From Gammaproteobacteria bacterium (GTDB lineage Bacteria > Pseudomonadota > Gammaproteobacteria > Pseudomonadales > Porticoccaceae): 64,000 nucleotides of DNA. The stretch is from the NCBI GenBank assembly GCA_018069465.1, contig JAGPUW010000026.1, positions 62,001-126,000 of the forward strand, read 5' to 3'. The position numbers and the translations under genes were made by a program. Under the pieces are notes generated by a model, which did no database searches, had not been told where the DNA came from, and saw only the letters and a list, made by a program, of their open reading frames with translations. Positions 10,214 to 19,314 of the stretch are shown here, one piece after another (positions within the stretch are counted from its first letter, which is position 1; every line of letters starts with the position of its first letter).

Positions 10214-11498
10214 AGTTGCCGCGGCAAAAGTGCTACTGGCCGTGACCCGCGATGGCGTATCGCTCAGTCAATGTCTGCCTGAATTGATGGTGCAGGTGGT
10301 GGAGCGGGATCGGGCACTCTTGCAAGAACTTTGTTACGGCACCTTGCGCTGGTATCCCCGCTTAAACGCTTTGCTCAATGAGCTGCTCGAAAAACCCTTT
10401 CGCGCAAAAGACAGAGACATTCACGTGCTCCTCGCCTGCGCACTTTATCAATTGATGGAGACGCGAATCCCCGACCACGCAGCTGTTAATGAAGCGGTTG
10501 CGGCGCTTAAAAAGCTCAAAAAGCCATGGGCTAAAGGGCTCGTCAATGGCGTGTTGCGGCGTTTTATTCGCGAGCGCGATAGCCTCAATACGCAACTACA
10601 GGGCAAAGGCGAATACCTCCACGCCCACCCCAAGTGGCTCTGTAAGCGCATTGAGCAAGCCTGGCCACAGCAGGCTGAGGCTATTTTTGCCGCCAATAAT
10701 CATCCCGGGCCAATGACGTTGCGGGTCGATCAACAAAGTGTGAATCGGGCGGATTATCTCGATATATTGAAATCGGCAGAGATCGAAGCCACGGCAACAG
10801 CCCTGAGTGGCGATGGCGTGCAGTTGGTCAAGGCCATGGGCGTTGATGCCATCCCCGGTTTTGCCGAGGGCCAGCTCAGCGTGCAGGACGAAGCCGCCCA
10901 GCTCGCGGCTGTATTACTCGATGTGGCGCCAGGGCAGCGGGTGCTCGATGCCTGCTGCGCCCCCGGCGGTAAAACCTGCCATATTCTCGAGCGTGAGCCC
11001 GAGCTCGCCGAGTTGGTGGCACTCGATATTGATGACGCTCGCTTAGGCCGCGTTAGAGAAAATTTTGCGCGGCTCAATTTGCAGGCGACTTTGGTAGCGG
11101 CAGATGCCGTGGCGACCGACGCGTGGTGGGACGGCCAGCTATTTGATCGCATTCTGCTCGATGCACCCTGTTCCGCCACCGGTGTGATTCGCCGCCACCC
11201 CGACATCAAATTACTGCGCAAACCGGATGATATTGCCCGCCTTGCTGAGCTGCAGGCAGAATTACTCGACGCCCTGTGGCCACTCCTCAAATCTGGGGGT
11301 AAACTACTCTACGCGACCTGTTCGATATTGCCTGAGGAAAATGATCTCAGCATCGCCGGGTTTATTGCCAGACAGAGTGATGCCGAGGTGCTGAATATCG
11401 AAGCAGCAGTGGGCATGCAGACGCCGCAGGGGCGTCAATTGCTGCCCCTTATTGACGGGCACGACGGTTTTTATTATTCCCTCTTGGGTAAGCGTTAA
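10194..11498 (+). CDS. rsmB: 16S rRNA (cytosine-967-C5)-methyltransferase
   Basis: 434 residues. It methylates C967 of 16S rRNA. An N-terminal NusB-like RNA-binding domain (about 1-140) precedes the Rossmann methyltransferase domain. SAM site: LDACCAPGGKT (251-261). Catalytic cysteines: Cys326 in LLDAPCSATGVIRRHPD and Cys376 in YATCSI. The start may be the ATG at 10194, overlapping fmt by 20 bases, or the ATG at 10203. Order def-fmt-rsmB-trkA is the standard gammaproteobacterial one. Confidence 0.96.
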   Translation: MTVMQVRVAAAKVLLAVTRDGVSLSQCLPELMVQVVERDRALLQELCYGTLRWYPRLNALLNELLEKPFRAKDRDIHVLLACALYQLMETRIPDHAAVNEAVAALKKLKKPWAKGLVNGVLRRFIRERDSLNTQLQGKGEYLHAHPKWLCKRIEQAWPQQAEAIFAANNHPGPMTLRVDQQSVNRADYLDILKSAEIEATATALSGDGVQLVKAMGVDAIPGFAEGQLSVQDEAAQLAAVLLDVAPGQRVLDACCAPGGKTCHILEREPELAELVALDIDDARLGRVRENFARLNLQATLVAADAVATDAWWDGQLFDRILLDAPCSATGVIRRHPDIKLLRKPDDIARLAELQAELLDALWPLLKSGGKLLYATCSILPEENDLSIAGFIARQSDAEVLNIEAAVGMQTPQGRQLLPLIDGHDGFYYSLLGKR

Positions 11499-11592
11499 TA
11501 AACTGTATTAATGTTGAAGACTGAAACGACGTCAGATCGGCGACGAGGGGTTTCTAATGAGCTCAAATAAAATGAGCAAGCGACTGTAAAAA

Positions 11593-12975
11593 ATGAAAAT
11601 TGTTATTGTGGGTGCCGGTCAGGTGGGCGGCACACTGGCGGAAAATTTGGCCAGTGAAGCGAATGATATTTCCCTCATCGACCCCGATGAAGAGCGGCTT
11701 CGAGAGTTGCAGGATCGGCTCGATATTCGCACGGTTCCGGGGCTGGGTTCCCACCCCGATGTGCTCGAGTCAGCGGGTATCGAAGATGCCGATATGCTCG
11801 TCGCCGTCACCAGCAGCGATGAAGTGAATATGCTGGCCTGTCAGATTGCCTTTTCACTGTACCGCACGCCGAAAAAAATTGCCCGAGTGCGCGATAGCAG
11901 CTACATCAGCAAAGCCTATCGTGAAAAACTATTTAACGACGCCCATGTGCCAGTGGACGTACTGATTACCCCCGAGCAAGTAGTTACCGACTATATTCGC
12001 AAATTGGTCGAGCATCCCGGCGCCCTGCAGGTGCTCGACTTTGCCGATGGCGCGGTGCAGTTGATGGCAGTGCGGGCCATCGCTGGCGGGCCGATGATTG
12101 GCCACCAGTTGAGCGAAATTCGCGAAGAAATGCCCGGTGTCGATGCTCGGGCAGCGGCGATTTATCGCCAGGATCGCTCCATCGTCCCCCAGGGCGATAC
12201 GGTGATCGAAGAGGGCGATGAGGTGTTCTTCGTCGCCGCCCGACAGAACATTCTCAAAGTGATGAGCTTTCTGCGGCGTTCGGAAAAGCCCTATCGGCGC
12301 CTGATTATTGCCGGTGGCGGCAACATTGGTTTCCGTTTGGCCAAGGTGCTGGAAGGTCGTTTTAACGTCAAGGTTATCGAATATAACCACTCGCGAGCTG
12401 AGTATCTGGCGGAGGCATTGAATAAGACCATGGTGCTGAATGGTCAGGCAGCGGATCGGGAATTACTGCTCGAAGAAAATATCGATAAAACCGACGTTTT
12501 TATTGCCGTCACTAATGACGATGAGGTCAATATTATGGCCTCTCTGCTCGCCAAACGCCTCGGTGCCAGAAAGGTGATGACGCTCATCACCAATCCCGTT
12601 TATGCGGAGTTGATGCAGGGCAGTGAAATTGATATTGCCGTGTCGCCGCAACAGGCGACCACCAGTTCGCTGCTCAGTCATGTGCGCCGTGGTGATACGG
12701 TCAACGTGCACTCCCTGCGCCGTGGTGTTGCCGAGGCGCTGGAAATTGTCGCCCACGGTGATGCCAAAAACTCTAAAGTGGTGGGCAAGAGAATTGAGGC
12801 CCTGACCCTGCCGGCGGGCTCAACCATCGCCGCGCTGGTGCGCCGTGGTGAGGTCATCATTACCCACCACGACACGGTGATAGAGTCGGATGATCACGTC
12901 ATTGTGTTTATGATCGACAAGCGCCACACGCGGGATGTTGAAAAACTTTTCCAGGTTGGCTTCACCTTCTTTTAG
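11593..12975 (+). CDS. trkA: Trk potassium uptake regulator TrkA
   Basis: 460 residues, a tandem duplication of RCK units as in E. coli TrkA. Each half has a Rossmann RCK_N domain and an RCK_C domain. The first nucleotide site is IVGAGQVGGTLA (5-16) and the second is IIAGGGNIGFRLAKVLEG (about 236-253). TrkA is a peripheral cytoplasmic protein that binds NAD(H)/ATP and gates the TrkH channel. It lies 48 bases upstream of trkH, its membrane partner, so the two form a complete Trk system. About 94 bases separate it from rsmB. Confidence 0.96.
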   Translation: MKIVIVGAGQVGGTLAENLASEANDISLIDPDEERLRELQDRLDIRTVPGLGSHPDVLESAGIEDADMLVAVTSSDEVNMLACQIAFSLYRTPKKIARVRDSSYISKAYREKLFNDAHVPVDVLITPEQVVTDYIRKLVEHPGALQVLDFADGAVQLMAVRAIAGGPMIGHQLSEIREEMPGVDARAAAIYRQDRSIVPQGDTVIEEGDEVFFVAARQNILKVMSFLRRSEKPYRRLIIAGGGNIGFRLAKVLEGRFNVKVIEYNHSRAEYLAEALNKTMVLNGQAADRELLLEENIDKTDVFIAVTNDDEVNIMASLLAKRLGARKVMTLITNPVYAELMQGSEIDIAVSPQQATTSSLLSHVRRGDTVNVHSLRRGVAEALEIVAHGDAKNSKVVGKRIEALTLPAGSTIAALVRRGEVIITHHDTVIESDDHVIVFMIDKRHTRDVEKLFQVGFTFF

Positions 12976-13023
12976 GGACTTAATTTTCCGATGCTCAAAC
13001 TGTTAAGCCCCGGCGCCACCTAA

Positions 13024-14469
13024 ATGCACTATTCGATAATTGCACGTATTTTGGGTTTGCTGCTGATGATATTTAGCCTCACCTTACTGGTGCCTATCGC
13101 TGTGGCGACGCTTTATCAGGAACAGACAAGCGGCGCCTTCTTTCTGGCCTTTGCCATTATTTTTTCCATTGGCATGCTGGTGTGGTTGCCCAATAGCCGC
13201 AGTAGCGGTGATCTGCGCACCCGCGATGGTTTTCTGGTGACCGTACTTTTCTGGGGCATGCTGGGTTTGGGCGGCGCCCTGCCACTGGCGTTGACGGAGC
13301 CATCGCTATCGCTGACCGACGCGGTATTTGAATCGATTTCTGGCTTAACCACCACCGGGGCCACAGTCATCAGTGGGCTCGATGAGCTGCCGCGCTCCAT
13401 TCTCTACTACCGCCAGCAACTACAGTGGCTGGGTGGCATTGGTATTGTCGTTATCGCGGTGGCCATTATGCCGATGCTCGGTATTGGTGGCATGCAGTTG
13501 TATCGCACCGAAACACCTGGCCCGGTCAAAGACAGCAAGCTGACACCGCGCATCACCGAGACGGCAAAGGTGCTGTTTTTCATCTACCTCATCCTCACAG
13601 CGGCCTGCGCTCTGGCCTATTGGCTGGCGGGGATGGAAGCCTTTGATGCCATCGGCCACAGTTTTTCAACGGTGGCCATCGGTGGTTTTTCAACCCACGA
13701 TGCGAGCATGGGCTATTTTGATAGCGCCTTAATAAACAGTGTCTGCGTGTTCTTTATGGTCTTGTCGGGGCTGAACTTTGGCCTGCATTTTATGGCCTGG
13801 CATCGCAAGAAGCTGAGCCCGTATTTCCTCGATTCAGAGGCCCGTCTGTATATGGCGATGTTGCTGGGGGGCATGTTCGTGGTTTGTGCCTATCTCTATT
13901 ACAGTGACACTTATGGCGGTATGGCGAGTCTCAATCACGGTATTTTTCAGCTAGTGTCACTGATGACCACCACTGGTTTTGCCACCGATAATTTCAGCGC
14001 CTGGCCCAGCTTTGTGCCCTTCTTTCTTATTTTTCTATCTTTTTTTGGTGCCTGCGCCGGGTCGACTGGCGGCGGTATAAAAGTGGGGCGCATGATGATT
14101 ATGGCCAAGCAGGGCCTGCGTGAAATTCAAAAGCTGATCCACCCCAGCGCAGTGATTCCCATTAAGGTCAACGGGCGCATTGTGCCGGAGCGCGTTACCA
14201 ATTCTATCTGGGCTTTCTTCGGGGTTTATCTGGCGGTGTTTTACGGCATTGTGCTGTTGCTAATGGCCTCTGGCCTCGACTACATCACGGCCTGGTCGGC
14301 GACCACGGCCTCTCTCAACAACCTCGGCCCCGGCCTGGGCGAAGTGTCGGCCAACTATGGCGATATCAATGGTTTCGCCAAGTGGGTGCTGTGCGGCGGC
14401 ATGCTGCTGGGCCGGCTGGAGATCTTTACCCTGCTGGTGTTGTTTACGCCGATGTTCTGGCGTCGCTAA
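13024..14469 (+). CDS. trkH: Trk potassium transporter, membrane subunit TrkH
   Basis: 481 residues of mostly hydrophobic sequence. It forms the K+-conducting pore in the inner membrane. Four selectivity P-loops can be read: SGLTTTGATV, STVAIGGFSTHD, LMTTTGFATDN and TTASLNNLGPGLG; the last has the family's degenerate filter. The gating-loop Gly-rich segment GACAGSTGGGIKVGRMM is present. The ATG start at 13024 follows trkA by 48 bases. It ends 11 bases before the convergent acyl-CoA ligase stop. A dyad GTTTAACG (14472-14479) / CGTTAAAC (14495-14502) spans that junction and could end both transcripts. Confidence 0.96.
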   Translation: MHYSIIARILGLLLMIFSLTLLVPIAVATLYQEQTSGAFFLAFAIIFSIGMLVWLPNSRSSGDLRTRDGFLVTVLFWGMLGLGGALPLALTEPSLSLTDAVFESISGLTTTGATVISGLDELPRSILYYRQQLQWLGGIGIVVIAVAIMPMLGIGGMQLYRTETPGPVKDSKLTPRITETAKVLFFIYLILTAACALAYWLAGMEAFDAIGHSFSTVAIGGFSTHDASMGYFDSALINSVCVFFMVLSGLNFGLHFMAWHRKKLSPYFLDSEARLYMAMLLGGMFVVCAYLYYSDTYGGMASLNHGIFQLVSLMTTTGFATDNFSAWPSFVPFFLIFLSFFGACAGSTGGGIKVGRMMIMAKQGLREIQKLIHPSAVIPIKVNGRIVPERVTNSIWAFFGVYLAVFYGIVLLLMASGLDYITAWSATTASLNNLGPGLGEVSANYGDINGFAKWVLCGGMLLGRLEIFTLLVLFTPMFWRR

Positions 14470-14471
14470 GG

Positions 14472-14502
14472 GTTTAACGCTTATTTTTGCACGCCGTTAA
14501 AC
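14472..14502. terminator. Possible bidirectional stem at the trkH / acyl-CoA ligase junction
   Basis: Perfect 8-bp arms GTTTAACG and CGTTAAAC with a 15-nt loop, spanning the gap between two convergent stops. A TTTTT run lies inside the loop rather than after the stem, so it is not a classical intrinsic terminator. Confidence 0.25.
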
Positions 14503-16073
14503 AGCTCGGCATACTCCTGTCGCAGCAGATGCTTTTTAACCTTGCCCGTTGCTGTCATCGGTAGTTCATCGAGAATAATCACCCGTTTGGGCGTTTCGAA
14601 ACCGCCGAGTGTCGCCTTGCAGTGGTTAATAATGTTTTGTTCATCCACTTGCGTATTGGGCTTGCGACTCACCACTGCCGTCACCGCCTCGCCCCAGTGT
14701 TCGTGGGGCAGGCCAATGACGCCGACATTGGCGACGCCCTCGCAGGCGAGAATACAGCTCTCGACCTTGACGGAAGAAACATTCTCGCCGCCGGACTTAA
14801 CGATGTCTTTTTTGCGGTCGACAAAGCAAAACTGTCCGTCGTCATCAATGTAACCAATATCGCCGGAGTGGTGCCAGCCAAAGGCCTGGGCCTCGCGGGT
14901 GGCCGCTTCGTTGCGATAGTAGCCGAGCATCACCTGGGGGCAGCGCCACACGACTTCGCCAATTTCACCCGGTGGTAGCAGGTTGCCCTGATCATCCATC
15001 ACCGCCTGGTCGCTGGTGATGGCGCCGTCACCCCAGAAATTGCCTTTTTTCTTGCCGACCCAGTGCGTATCCATCACCGTGGATACGCCGTTGATTTCAG
15101 TTTGCCCAGAGCCGGTTGAAAAGGGGCAGCCGAAGACCTGGTTGAGTTTTTCCAGCGTCGGGGCATCCATCGGCGCCATGCCGTACATACCCACCTGCAT
15201 GCTGGAATAGTCGTGCTGGTTCAATTCCGGGCAGCCGAGCATGGCCTTCCACATTAGCGGTAACAAAATGGCAAACTCGAGCTTTTCCGATTCAATTAAG
15301 GCCAGCACCGTTGCTGGATTAAAGCCATTTTGCAGCACCACTTTGGCGCCGAGGTGCAGCGACACCAGGGCAAAGAGTTCGGCGGTGATATGGAACAGGG
15401 GCAATACGGCGGGGTGGGCGGTGCTGTCTTTATTGGCGCCAATGCTGATGACGGTGTTGAGTGTGGCGATATAGATATTCTTGTGGGACAGCATCACCCC
15501 TTTGGGGCGAGCGGTGGTGCCACTGGTGTACATGATCTGGGCGACATCGTCATCTTCGATAATAATGTCTTCAACCTCACTGCTGTCCTGCCCTGCGAGC
15601 ACGTCCTCGAAGTTGATAGCACTGCCCGTCGCCTCGCCAGACAGGCTGGCGAGCAGGAAAGTGCGATCAATATTATCGGTGACCTGATTCACCAGGGGCT
15701 GCAGTGTGGCGTCGGCAAAAACAGCGACGGCGCCGGAGTGCGCGATGTTGTATTCCACGTCCGTCGGGTTTTGCACATAGTTAATGGGCACCGCAACAAA
15801 GCCGCCTTTAAAGCAGCCCAGCAGGGCGGTGAGCATTTGACTGGTGTTGGCGCCGAGAATGGCGACTCTGTCGCCCTGTTTGATGCCGTGCTCGCGCAGG
15901 CCGCGAACCAGCTGATTAACGCGCTGGTTTAAGTGACTGTAGTCGATGGCAACGCGCTTGCCATCGATGAACTCAACCAGGGCTTCGCTGTGTGCGTGGC
16001 TGTTAGCGCGGCGGCGCAGGGTGTCGCCCATGGCGATGCGGCGGATTAAATTAACGTTGAGGGGAGGGCTCAT
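14481..16073 (-). CDS. AMP-dependent acyl-CoA synthetase/ligase
   Basis: 530 residues, ANL superfamily. It activates a carboxylic acid as acyl-AMP and then acyl-CoA. Motifs: phosphate loop YTSGTTARPKGVMLSHKN (182-199), STGSGQTEING at the acyl/AMP site, GWHHSGDIGYID with the ribose-binding Asp, the hinge DRKKDIVKSGGENVSS, and the C-terminal catalytic Lys in TATGKVKKHLL. The start ATG at 16073 has AAAGGA just upstream. It is the last gene of the long minus-strand cluster of acyl-CoA dehydrogenase, kinase and SDR genes, so it probably supplies that pathway with its CoA ester. The chain length or aromatic nature of the substrate cannot be told. Confidence 0.9.
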   Translation of the reverse strand: MSPPLNVNLIRRIAMGDTLRRRANSHAHSEALVEFIDGKRVAIDYSHLNQRVNQLVRGLREHGIKQGDRVAILGANTSQMLTALLGCFKGGFVAVPINYVQNPTDVEYNIAHSGAVAVFADATLQPLVNQVTDNIDRTFLLASLSGEATGSAINFEDVLAGQDSSEVEDIIIEDDDVAQIMYTSGTTARPKGVMLSHKNIYIATLNTVISIGANKDSTAHPAVLPLFHITAELFALVSLHLGAKVVLQNGFNPATVLALIESEKLEFAILLPLMWKAMLGCPELNQHDYSSMQVGMYGMAPMDAPTLEKLNQVFGCPFSTGSGQTEINGVSTVMDTHWVGKKKGNFWGDGAITSDQAVMDDQGNLLPPGEIGEVVWRCPQVMLGYYRNEAATREAQAFGWHHSGDIGYIDDDGQFCFVDRKKDIVKSGGENVSSVKVESCILACEGVANVGVIGLPHEHWGEAVTAVVSRKPNTQVDEQNIINHCKATLGGFETPKRVIILDELPMTATGKVKKHLLRQEYAELFNGVQK

Positions 16074-16193
16074 GGCAGGGTCCTTTCGTTATCCAGTGAG
16101 TGGCATTGCTTAGCTTGTTTTTTCAGCAAGGCACTTTTCAGCAAGGCATATTTGATCCATCAAAAATCCCTTGCTGACTTGATTTGGGGCGGT

Positions 16194-17123
16194 TTATAGC
16201 TTGTCTGCTCCACCCTCTTCCAGCCAGCGCGCGCAATCGGGGCTCAGTGCTCGCTCCACAGCGGCATCGGCCTCCTGCAATTCGTCGGCAGTTAATACAT
16301 CGCGCCAGCGGCCATTGGTGCCTTTGTTGACAAAGGATTTGGCACCACCGGCAAAAATTTTATCGATACCGGGCAGCAACTCCACAGCATTTTTTTTCAT
16401 GTTGTCAAAAGTGGCCTGCTCGACCAAGCTCGGCCACAGTGACTCCTCGACTTCAATGTCGAGAAAGTCGGCGACTTTGCGCATTTCGCCTTCAAGGTCT
16501 TTTAGCAGGTCGTTGAAGTGGACCAGGTAAATATTGTCGAGGTGGCGGTACTCCCACCAGGACTGGACAAAATGCAGGTGTGACCAGAAGGGGTAGCCGT
16601 CGGTTTCCCAGTCGAAGTTGCCCTTATTGATCCAGTCGTGCCACAGCCCGTGTATATCGTCGTACAGCGGTGGAAAAGCCTCGCCGACACGGCCGGGAGT
16701 GTTGTTCAGTGCGCCGATAAAATCGTCGGTATAGTTGGATGCGTGGTTCCACAGGGACATAAACACATCGCGCACATCGCGGCCAATAACGAGGTATTTC
16801 ATTTCGGGGAAATAGGGAATGCCGTCGAGGGCGGAATGGGTTTTGAGATAGCGGCGATGGGTTTGTGCTTCGATGCTCGCCAGGGTTTCATCCAGTGGGC
16901 CAAGGCGCATATCCAGCCAGGGGGAAAGTTCGTGGAAGGACTCCTGCGGCTGATTGTCCTGAAAAATCAGTAGCGAGACGATGCGCTGCATCCAGGTGGT
17001 GCCGCTTTTCATCGACGTGCAGACCAGAATGTCATCATCCCGCACCACAAAGTTATCCCAGCGAGTACTGTCGAGATGGTGGTTTTGATAGGTTCTGCTG
17101 TGTACCGGCAGTGAAGGTTTCAT
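16194..17123 (-). CDS. PAPS-dependent sulfotransferase (cytosolic SULT1-like)
   Basis: 309 residues, complete. It transfers sulfate from PAPS to a hydroxyl or amine. Motifs: the 5'-phosphosulfate loop TSMKSGTTWMQ (36-46, Lys39), candidate catalytic His96 in LKTHSALDGIPY, the 3'-phosphate site GRDVRDVFMSLWNH (114-127, Arg115 and Ser123), and the C-terminal GTNGRWRDVL. The arrangement is that of eukaryotic cytosolic sulfotransferases, found in some marine bacteria and actinobacteria. It lies 70 bases after a histidine-phosphatase gene and 120 before the acyl-CoA ligase. Substrate unknown; sterol, phenol or hydroxy-lipid are all possible. Confidence 0.9.
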   Translation of the reverse strand: MKPSLPVHSRTYQNHHLDSTRWDNFVVRDDDILVCTSMKSGTTWMQRIVSLLIFQDNQPQESFHELSPWLDMRLGPLDETLASIEAQTHRRYLKTHSALDGIPYFPEMKYLVIGRDVRDVFMSLWNHASNYTDDFIGALNNTPGRVGEAFPPLYDDIHGLWHDWINKGNFDWETDGYPFWSHLHFVQSWWEYRHLDNIYLVHFNDLLKDLEGEMRKVADFLDIEVEESLWPSLVEQATFDNMKKNAVELLPGIDKIFAGGAKSFVNKGTNGRWRDVLTADELQEADAAVERALSPDCARWLEEGGADKL

Positions 17124-17193
17124 CGGGGGATCAACTCCTGCTTATTATTATTGAATAGATGATAGCTAAGCTTTATGGCCCAGCTTAACGGCT

Positions 17194-17808
17194 TTAAAAA
17201 CCCTCGTCGAGATCGGCGTAGCGGACAATGCGCGGTGTGGTCGCGCCGGGGCTGATTTCGAGAATGCTGTGGCAGCAGTTGTGCATGCGCGGTGGCTCCC
17301 AGAAACGGCTTATTGGCCGGCCCTCGTAGTGGGATAATACCGACTTGATCCACGCACCGTGGCTGACCAGGGCGATTTCCATCCCCGCGCAGTCGCGCAT
17401 AATTTCTTCCACCGCTGCGAGAGCACGCCGCTGTAAAGCGTGGAATGTTTCCGTCCCCTCCACATTAAAAATGTCGGGGGTATGGCGAAAGGCATAAACG
17501 GCCTGGGGTTCAACGATTTCGACATCGGCATAGAGCTGGCCCTCCCAGCGGCCGAGCATGATTTCCCGCAAGTTGTCCTGATAGCCCACCGGTTTGTCCC
17601 AGTGGCTCAAGGCAAGGGCTGTGGTTTGTCGTGCGCGAGTACTGGTGCTGGAGAACACCTTGTCGAAATTGATGAGCACGAGCTTTTCTTGCAGGGCGGT
17701 GGCCTGCTGCTCGCCCAGCTCGCTGAGTACGGATTCAAGTTGTCCCTGAATACGGCCCTCGGCATTCCAGTTGGTCTCTCCGTGGCGGATAAGATGTAGT
17801 CGAGTCAT
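17194..17808 (-). CDS. Histidine phosphatase family protein (phosphoglycerate-mutase-like)
   Basis: 204 residues. The catalytic RHGE is at 8-11 (HLIRHGETNWNAEGRIQGQ), a second Arg lies in STSTRARQTT, and a second His in ALVSHGAWIKSVL. These define branch 1 of the superfamily, with a phosphohistidine intermediate. Known relatives hydrolyse sugar phosphates, alpha-ribazole-5'-phosphate (CobC) or other small phosphates. No cobalamin genes are near, so I do not name it cobC. It sits between pdxH (28 bases) and the sulfotransferase (70 bases). It is one of two such proteins at the ends of the same cluster; the other is at 25443-26144. Confidence 0.88.
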   Translation of the reverse strand: MTRLHLIRHGETNWNAEGRIQGQLESVLSELGEQQATALQEKLVLINFDKVFSSTSTRARQTTALALSHWDKPVGYQDNLREIMLGRWEGQLYADVEIVEPQAVYAFRHTPDIFNVEGTETFHALQRRALAAVEEIMRDCAGMEIALVSHGAWIKSVLSHYEGRPISRFWEPPRMHNCCHSILEISPGATTPRIVRYADLDEGF

Positions 17809-17836
17809 GGTGTTCTTTGCTCAGTTGGTTAGACGC

Positions 17837-18475
17837 TTAAGGCGCAAGCTGATTAATGCCCCACTGCCCATTCTCATTAAGACTGTACTGGTAGCGATCG
17901 TGAAGCCGGTTCTCGCCACCCTGCCAAAACTGGAACTCCTCGGGGACGACCCGAAAGCCACCCCAGAAATCGGGGGTGGGTATGTCGCCGTGGGCGAACT
18001 TTTCTTTCATCGCCATAAACTGGGATTCAAGGGCCTGCCGTGATGTTAATCGCGAGCTTTGTTTCGATGCCCAGGCGGCCAGTTGACTGTCTTTGGGGCG
18101 GCTTAAAAAATATTTCAGCACTTCACTGCGACTGACCTTTTCAACTACGCCACCAATGCTGACCTGGCGGTCGAGGAAAAACCACGGGAAATGCAGACTA
18201 ACATGAGGATTATTGGCGATGTCGTGGGCCTTGCGACTGCCGAGGTTGGTGTAAAAAACAAAGCCGCGTTTATCAAAGCCTTTTAACAGTACGGCGCGAT
18301 GCCAGGGTTTATTGTCGGCACCGACCGTGGCAATAGTCATTGCCGTAGGGTCTTTAATCGGGGATTGGCAGGCTTGATCGAGCCACAATTGAAATTGTTC
18401 GAAGGGGTTGTCGAGCAGGGAGTCGCGACTGAGGCGGCCGTAGTCGTATTCCCTGCGGGTATCTTCAATGGTCAT
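17837..18475 (-). CDS. pdxH: Pyridoxamine/pyridoxine 5'-phosphate oxidase
   Basis: 212 residues from the ATG at 18475. An upstream in-frame start at 18520 would overlap the preceding SDR and add 15 odd residues. The FMN enzyme oxidises PNP or PMP to pyridoxal 5'-phosphate. Motifs: the N-terminal REYDYGRLSRDSL, MTIATVGADNKPWHRAVLLKG, GFVFYTNLGSRKAHDIANNP at the FMN phosphate, WASKQSSRLTSRQAL, and the C-terminal FWQGGENRLHDRYQY. It starts 4 bases after the SDR stop, so it appears co-transcribed with the catabolic cluster although it is a housekeeping vitamin B6 gene. Confidence 0.95.
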   Translation of the reverse strand: MTIEDTRREYDYGRLSRDSLLDNPFEQFQLWLDQACQSPIKDPTAMTIATVGADNKPWHRAVLLKGFDKRGFVFYTNLGSRKAHDIANNPHVSLHFPWFFLDRQVSIGGVVEKVSRSEVLKYFLSRPKDSQLAAWASKQSSRLTSRQALESQFMAMKEKFAHGDIPTPDFWGGFRVVPEEFQFWQGGENRLHDRYQYSLNENGQWGINQLAP

Positions 18476-18479
18476 CGCG

Positions 18480-19250
18480 TTAACTCGCTGCGAGGCCGCC
18501 GTCGAGAGGCACCACGGCACCGTTCATAAAACTGTTGTCTTTGCTGCAGGCCCAAAGCATGGCCTGGACAATTTCTTCAACTTCACCGAGTCGTTTCATC
18601 GGGTTGCCGGCCATCAAGTTTTCACGGCTTTTACCACCAGCGGCCTTCAGGCTATTTTCAACCAGTGGGGTTTTGGCGAAGGCGGGGCAAATGGCATTGA
18701 CGCGAATGTTCATTTTGCCGTATTCGAGGGCGGCAGATTTTGTCAGCCCGATAACACCGTGTTTACCCGATGAATAAAGGCTTAAAAAAGGTGAGCCCAT
18801 TAAACCGGCAGCAGAGGCCACGTTGAGAATAACCCCGGATTCCTGCTCGACCATTTGCGTTAACTCATATTTCATACAGAGGAAAACGCCTTTCTGGTTG
18901 ACGCCGTTGGTTTGATCCCAGTTTGATTCGTCGAGCTGGTGCAGGCGTTTTTTAGGGTGGGAGATGCCGGCGTTATTAATGCCGATATCGAGTCGGCCGT
19001 ATTTTTTAACACAGGCGGCGACGAAGGCTTCAACTTGCTGGTTGCTACTGACGTCGCAGGCCATCGCTAACACGTCGCCACCATTGGCGTTTATTTTATC
19101 GGCAACAAGCTGCACCGCATCGGCATTAATGTCGCCGAGGGCGAGGCGGGCACCGGCTTGCGCAAAGCGCTGAGCGGCCAGTTCACCAAAGCCGCTGGCG
19201 GCGCCGGTAATAAGCACTACCTGATCGGTAAAGTCGTAGCGTGTTTGCAT
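18480..19250 (-). CDS. Short-chain dehydrogenase/reductase (first of three)
   Basis: 256 residues, classical SDR. Cofactor site LITGAASGFGELA (13-25), with an acidic Asp40 at the end of beta-2 (GDINAD) that favours NAD(H). NNAG is at 92-95. The catalytic set is Ser146, Tyr159 and Lys163 (YSSGK). It ends in a C-terminal GAVVPLDGG. Its stop lies 4 bases before the pdxH start. It probably oxidises or reduces a hydroxyacyl or alcohol intermediate of the cluster. Three different SDRs side by side suggest several alcohol/ketone steps or several stereoisomers; the reaction cannot be assigned. Confidence 0.88.
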   Translation of the reverse strand: MQTRYDFTDQVVLITGAASGFGELAAQRFAQAGARLALGDINADAVQLVADKINANGGDVLAMACDVSSNQQVEAFVAACVKKYGRLDIGINNAGISHPKKRLHQLDESNWDQTNGVNQKGVFLCMKYELTQMVEQESGVILNVASAAGLMGSPFLSLYSSGKHGVIGLTKSAALEYGKMNIRVNAICPAFAKTPLVENSLKAAGGKSRENLMAGNPMKRLGEVEEIVQAMLWACSKDNSFMNGAVVPLDGGLAAS

Positions 19251-19314
19251 TTTTTGCCCCGTCCCTTTTTCTGGGTTTATATTGACTCTACAGCAGTTTG
19301 TTTTTAGAGGTCTC

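Noticed and set aside
15330-15932. 200-codon plus-strand open frame
   Set aside because: Antisense to the acyl-CoA ligase; Gln/Gly/His-rich shadow sequence with no domain.
17194-17808. Naming the histidine phosphatase cobC
   Set aside because: The RHGE fold fits CobC, but no cobalamin genes are present and the family is broad; left unnamed.
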